From the NCBI GenBank assembly GCA_937982495.1, contig CALJLX010000363.1, positions 1 to 8,894 of the forward strand: a stretch of DNA of 8,894 nt, written 5' to 3'. The position numbers were made by a program, and so were the translations under genes. This DNA is from an uncultured Desulfuromonas sp. GTDB lineage: Bacteria > Desulfobacterota > Desulfuromonadia > Desulfuromonadales > Trichloromonadaceae. The notes beneath the pieces were generated by a model that was not told where the DNA came from, did not search any database, and saw only the letters and a program-made list of their open reading frames with translations. Shown one piece after another: positions 6,280 through 8,894 of the stretch (position 1 is the stretch's first letter; each line of letters begins with the position of its first letter).

Positions 6280-7878
6280 TCAGAACTGTTTCTGGATCAG
6301 GGTGTCCCGTTTCCAATGGATGTCGTCGGTTTCGGGAAAGTCGATGGTATAGTGCAGCCCCCGGCTCTCCTGCCGTTCCAGGGCGCAGCGGACGATGAGC
6401 TCGGCTACCGTGGCGATGTTGCGCAGTTCGATGAGGTCCGAGGTGATGAGAAAGTCCCAGTAATAGTCGGTGATCTCCTCCTGGATCATCTGAATGCGGC
6501 GTAGCGCCCGCACCAGACGCTTGTTGGAACGGACGATGCCGACATAGTTCCACATGCAGAGGCGGATTTCGTGCCAGTTGTGGGCGACCACCACCTCTTC
6601 GTCGCTGTTGGTCGCGGTGCCGTAGTCCCAGGGGTCGATGGCCGGATAGGTGTCCGCGAGACTCGCCAGTCGCTCCAGGCTGCGTTGCGCGGCGCGCTTG
6701 CCGTAGACCACTCCTTCGAGCAGGCTGTTGCTGGCCAGGCGGTTGGCGCCGTGGAGACCGGTGCAGGACGATTCGCCGATGACGAAAAGGTTCCGGATGT
6801 CCGATTCCCCCCATTCGTCGACCCGAACCCCGCCACAGAGATAATGGGCCGCCGGCACCACCGGAATCGGTTCCTTGGTCATGTCGATCCCGAAGGAGAG
6901 GCAGGTTTCGTGGATATTGGGGAAATGTCCCTTGATGAAATCCGCGCCTTTGTGGGTGATGTCCAGAAAGACGCAGTCGTCGCCATAGGTTTTCATCTCG
7001 TTGTCGATGGCGCGGGCGACGATGTCGCGGGGGGCGAGATCTTTGAGTTCGTGGTATTTCTCCATGAAAGCGGTGCCGTCCCGGCGTTTGAGAATCGCCC
7101 CCTCGCCCCGCACCGCCTCGGAAATGAGGAAGGATTTGGCATGGGGATGGAAGAGGGTGGTCGGATGGAACTGCATGAACTCCATGTTGGCGATGGTCGC
7201 GCCGGCGCGGTAGGCCATGGCCACGCCGTCGCCGGTGGAAACGTCGGGATTGCAGGTGTAGAGGTAGACTTTTCCGGCGCCGCCGGCGGCAAGGACGGTA
7301 ATTTTCGCGCCGAATGACAGGATTTCCCGGCTGGCGATGTTGAGCACATAGGCGCCCAGGCAGTTGTCCGGACGGATGCGTCGGTGAGCGGCTTTTGCGG
7401 CGGTGATCAGGTCGACGGCGATGTGGTTTTCATAGATGCTGATGTTGGGGTGTTTGCGCACCGCTTCGACCAACGCCCGCTCGATTTCCCGGCCGGTGAT
7501 GTCCTGGGCGTGGAGGATGCGGCGATGGCTGTGTCCTCCTTCGCGATGAAGGTCATAACTGTCGTCGGCCTTTTTGGTAAACTGGACGCCCCAGTCAATC
7601 AGGTCCTGAATGGCTTGGGGGCCATTTTCGACAACCATGCGGACAATTTCTTCGTTGGGAAGAAAAGCTCCGGCGACCAGGGTATCGCGCACATGATTTT
7701 CGAAAGAGTCTTCCGGTGAAAAGACCGAAGCGATCCCGCCCTGGGCGAGGCTGGTGGCGGTTTCGGCTAGTTCCCGTTTGGTGACGATGGCGACCTTGCC
7801 TTGGGCGGCGACTTTAAGAGCGTAGGAGAGACCGGCGATACCGCTGCCGATAACCAGAAAATCGGAAATAATTTTCAT
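6280..7878 (-). CDS. nadB: L-aspartate oxidase
   Basis: Flavoprotein that oxidises L-aspartate to iminoaspartate, which quinolinate synthase (NadA) condenses with dihydroxyacetone phosphate in de novo NAD synthesis. It can use fumarate as well as O2 as electron acceptor, so it also works in anaerobes. The 532 residues match the family length and belong to the fumarate reductase/succinate dehydrogenase flavoprotein superfamily. Visible: FAD-binding GSGIAG at 11-16, TSLAQGGIA at 42-50, REGGHSHRR at 112-120 (Glu113 aligns with E. coli Glu121), AAGGAGKVY near 197-205, FHPT at 237-240 (His238), APRDIVARAI with Arg284, and RLASNSLLEG from Arg380, plus the helical C-terminal domain. ATG 7878 has GAGG 6 nt upstream. 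First gene of the operon with chorismate mutase; nadA and nadC are not in the window. All recognised catalytic positions are intact. Confidence 0.97.
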   Translation of the reverse strand: MKIISDFLVIGSGIAGLSYALKVAAQGKVAIVTKRELAETATSLAQGGIASVFSPEDSFENHVRDTLVAGAFLPNEEIVRMVVENGPQAIQDLIDWGVQFTKKADDSYDLHREGGHSHRRILHAQDITGREIERALVEAVRKHPNISIYENHIAVDLITAAKAAHRRIRPDNCLGAYVLNIASREILSFGAKITVLAAGGAGKVYLYTCNPDVSTGDGVAMAYRAGATIANMEFMQFHPTTLFHPHAKSFLISEAVRGEGAILKRRDGTAFMEKYHELKDLAPRDIVARAIDNEMKTYGDDCVFLDITHKGADFIKGHFPNIHETCLSFGIDMTKEPIPVVPAAHYLCGGVRVDEWGESDIRNLFVIGESSCTGLHGANRLASNSLLEGVVYGKRAAQRSLERLASLADTYPAIDPWDYGTATNSDEEVVVAHNWHEIRLCMWNYVGIVRSNKRLVRALRRIQMIQEEITDYYWDFLITSDLIELRNIATVAELIVRCALERQESRGLHYTIDFPETDDIHWKRDTLIQKQF

Positions 7879-7904
7879 GATAAGCCTCGTTGGGCGAAGA
7901 ATGG

Positions 7905-7957
7905 ACCGGCATTTGCATGCCGATAGGCGATGGGGGCCGGGTTGTCTGTTGGCCCCC
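7905..7957 (-). promoter_or_regulatory. Two-hairpin leader upstream of nadB
   Basis: Within the predicted nadB 5' leader (about 117 nt), the minus-strand RNA can form two hairpins. The first pairs GGGGGCC with GGCCCCC (7951-7957 with 7932-7938) around a 12-nt loop. The second is an 8-bp stem including one G-U pair (7917-7924 with 7905-7912), closed by a GCAA tetraloop of the stable GNRA class. Neither is followed by a T-tract, so neither is an intrinsic terminator. I do not recognise a known riboswitch; the leader may regulate or stabilise the message, or be incidental. Confidence 0.4.
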
Positions 7958-8001
7958 GTCCGAAAAAGGGGTTTGCACTTTAAGATCCATTAAAATGGGT
8001 T

Positions 8002-8030
8002 ATTATCGACCCGCGATCAGCCCTTGTCAA
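8002..8030 (-). promoter_or_regulatory. Sigma70 promoter for the nadB operon
   Basis: On the minus strand TTGACA (8030-8025, perfect -35) and GATAAT (8007-8002, five of six at -10) are separated by exactly 17 bases. Transcription would begin near 7995, giving a ~117-nt leader. A short inverted repeat CCATT-AA-AATGG (7987-7998) spans the predicted start site and could be an operator. Confidence 0.8.
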
Positions 8031-8055
8031 GTTCTTTGCCGACTCGCTAACTAGG

Positions 8056-8084
8056 TTGAAATACAGAAAAAAATTCGATATAGT
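8056..8084 (+). promoter_or_regulatory. Sigma70 promoter for the lytic transglycosylase gene
   Basis: TTGAAA (8056-8061) and TATAGT (8079-8084) with a 17-base spacer, each five of six to consensus. The predicted start near 8091 leaves a 22-nt leader carrying the ribosome site. The -35 box lies 25 bases from the -35 box of the divergent nadB promoter. Confidence 0.75.
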
Positions 8085-8112
8085 GCAGCGGTTTTCAGGA
8101 AACGAGGGAGCC

Positions 8113-8739
8113 ATGAAGCAAATATCCGTCAATAGTTTGGCTGTCTGGGGCTTGTTTCTTGCCCTGCTGTCGGTGCCGACCACCGGCTATGGCGACATTT
8201 ATCGTTATGTCGACGCCTCCGGCGTTACCCATTTCACCGACCGCCCAACCAATGGTCATTACCGGCTGTTTATGAAATCCAAACGTTCCCAACCCCCCAA
8301 ACCCGCCGGGGCGTCCGTCAACCTGACCAATCTCACCAAGCATTACGATTCATTGGTCAGGCAGTACGCTTCCACCTATAATCTCGATGAAGCGCTGGTG
8401 CACGCGGTCATCAAGGTGGAAAGCAACTACAATTCCAACGCTCTCTCCAACAAGGGCGCCCAGGGGCTCATGCAACTGATCCCCGAAACCGCCAGCGACA
8501 TGAATGTCCGCGACCCTTTCAATCCCGAGGATAATATTCGCGGGGGGAGTCGTTATCTGCGCCTGATGCTCGATCAGTTCAAGGGCAATACCGATCTCGC
8601 CCTGGCCGCTTATAACGCCGGACCCAATGCCGTTTTGCGTCACCAGGGGATTCCCCCCTACGAAGAAACCCGCAACTACGTGCAGAAGGTCAAGAAATAT
8701 CTCGAATATTTCCGCCAGAACCGCACCGCGTCCCTGTAG
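8113..8739 (+). CDS. Secreted SLT-type lytic transglycosylase with N-terminal DUF4124 domain
   Basis: Cleaves the MurNAc-GlcNAc bond of peptidoglycan with 1,6-anhydro product formation, in the periplasm. The 208 residues begin with a signal peptide (MKQ..., hydrophobic 8-20, likely cleavage near residue 27 after TGYG). Next is a DUF4124 segment (DIYRYVDASGVTHFTDRP, ~28-45), which often precedes SLT domains, then a basic Pro-containing linker. The SLT (family 1, Slt70-like) domain runs ~78-200: catalytic Glu103 in VIKVESNYNSNAL, GLMQLIPETA (118-127), NIRGGSRYL (141-149), LALAAYNAGP (162-171) and ETRNYV (185-190). All are intact. ATG 8113 has GAGGGAG immediately upstream; the in-frame TTG at 8056 is the -35 box of the promoter, so the longer reading is unlikely. 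Monocistronic, divergent from nadB. A role in septation, wall turnover or secretion-apparatus assembly cannot be told from the sequence. Confidence 0.94.
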   Translation: MKQISVNSLAVWGLFLALLSVPTTGYGDIYRYVDASGVTHFTDRPTNGHYRLFMKSKRSQPPKPAGASVNLTNLTKHYDSLVRQYASTYNLDEALVHAVIKVESNYNSNALSNKGAQGLMQLIPETASDMNVRDPFNPEDNIRGGSRYLRLMLDQFKGNTDLALAAYNAGPNAVLRHQGIPPYEETRNYVQKVKKYLEYFRQNRTASL

Positions 8740-8779
8740 TCCCGCGAAGGCCGCACCACGTTTTTTCGAAAATTATCTG

Positions 8780-8808
8780 TTGACTTGAAAAATCCCTTTT
8801 GCTATTAA
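8780..8808 (+). promoter_or_regulatory. Promoter for tRNA-Gly
   Basis: TTGACT (8780-8785) and TATTAA (8803-8808) with a 17-base spacer, in an AT-rich stretch that stands out from its surroundings. Predicted start is near 8815, leaving a ~30-nt 5' leader before the tRNA for RNase P to remove. Confidence 0.55.
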
Positions 8809-8844
8809 TACAGCCGCTCGCAGCAAGCCAAGGCGACATATCGA

Positions 8845-8894
<50 letters not shown>

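Noticed and set aside
8740..8772. A run of six T residues and a TTTTCGAAAA palindrome after the lytic transglycosylase, as a possible terminator
   Set aside because: No GC-rich stem precedes the T-run on the plus strand, and the palindrome itself is only A/T-rich. I could not support an intrinsic terminator.

Overview
The window looks like chromosomal DNA of a high-GC Gram-negative bacterium. A deltaproteobacterium of the Desulfuromonadales/Geobacter type would fit best. This is inferred from the mix of genes (a PfaD/PfaA-type secondary-lipid synthase beside nadB, a short AroQ chorismate mutase, and a DUF4124 lytic transglycosylase). It is not proven by any marker gene. Two proteins imply an outer membrane and periplasm: a lipoprotein with a lipobox and an exported lytic transglycosylase.

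Left part (1-5046, minus strand): the first two genes of a polyunsaturated fatty acid (PUFA)/secondary-lipid synthase operon. pfaD, the stand-alone enoyl reductase, comes first. A pfaA-like multidomain synthase (ketosynthase, acyltransferase, Pro/Ala-rich linker with a helical block, acyl carrier protein) follows and runs off the left edge inside its first ACP. The two genes overlap by four bases (TTGA), both start with TTG, and both have strong Shine-Dalgarno sequences. PfaA would load malonyl units and condense them on its ACP(s). PfaD would reduce selected double bonds in trans. The remaining activities (ketoreductase, dehydratases, chain-length-factor KS, phosphopantetheinyl transferase) are not in view.

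Middle (5047-5763): a 209-base divergent intergenic region, then a plus-strand DUF1499 lipoprotein of unknown function. It converges on a strong minus-strand intrinsic terminator whose T-tract overlaps the lipoprotein stop codon.

Right-centre (5773-8030, minus strand): a compact operon read as nadB (L-aspartate oxidase, first step of NAD synthesis), a 90-residue AroQ chorismate mutase, and a stand-alone ~69-residue protein. The last matches only the N-terminal ferredoxin-like allosteric domain of type I-beta DAHP synthases, with no catalytic barrel. This detached regulatory domain beside chorismate mutase is the most unusual item in the window. A near-consensus sigma70 promoter (TTGACA-17-GATAAT) drives the operon through a ~117-nt leader with two hairpins.

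Right end (8056-8894, plus strand): a divergent sigma70 promoter (TTGAAA-17-TATAGT) drives a secreted SLT-type lytic transglycosylase. A further promoter then precedes the 5' two-thirds of a tRNA-Gly(GCC) cut by the window edge. I found no CRISPR array, insertion sequence or integrase.
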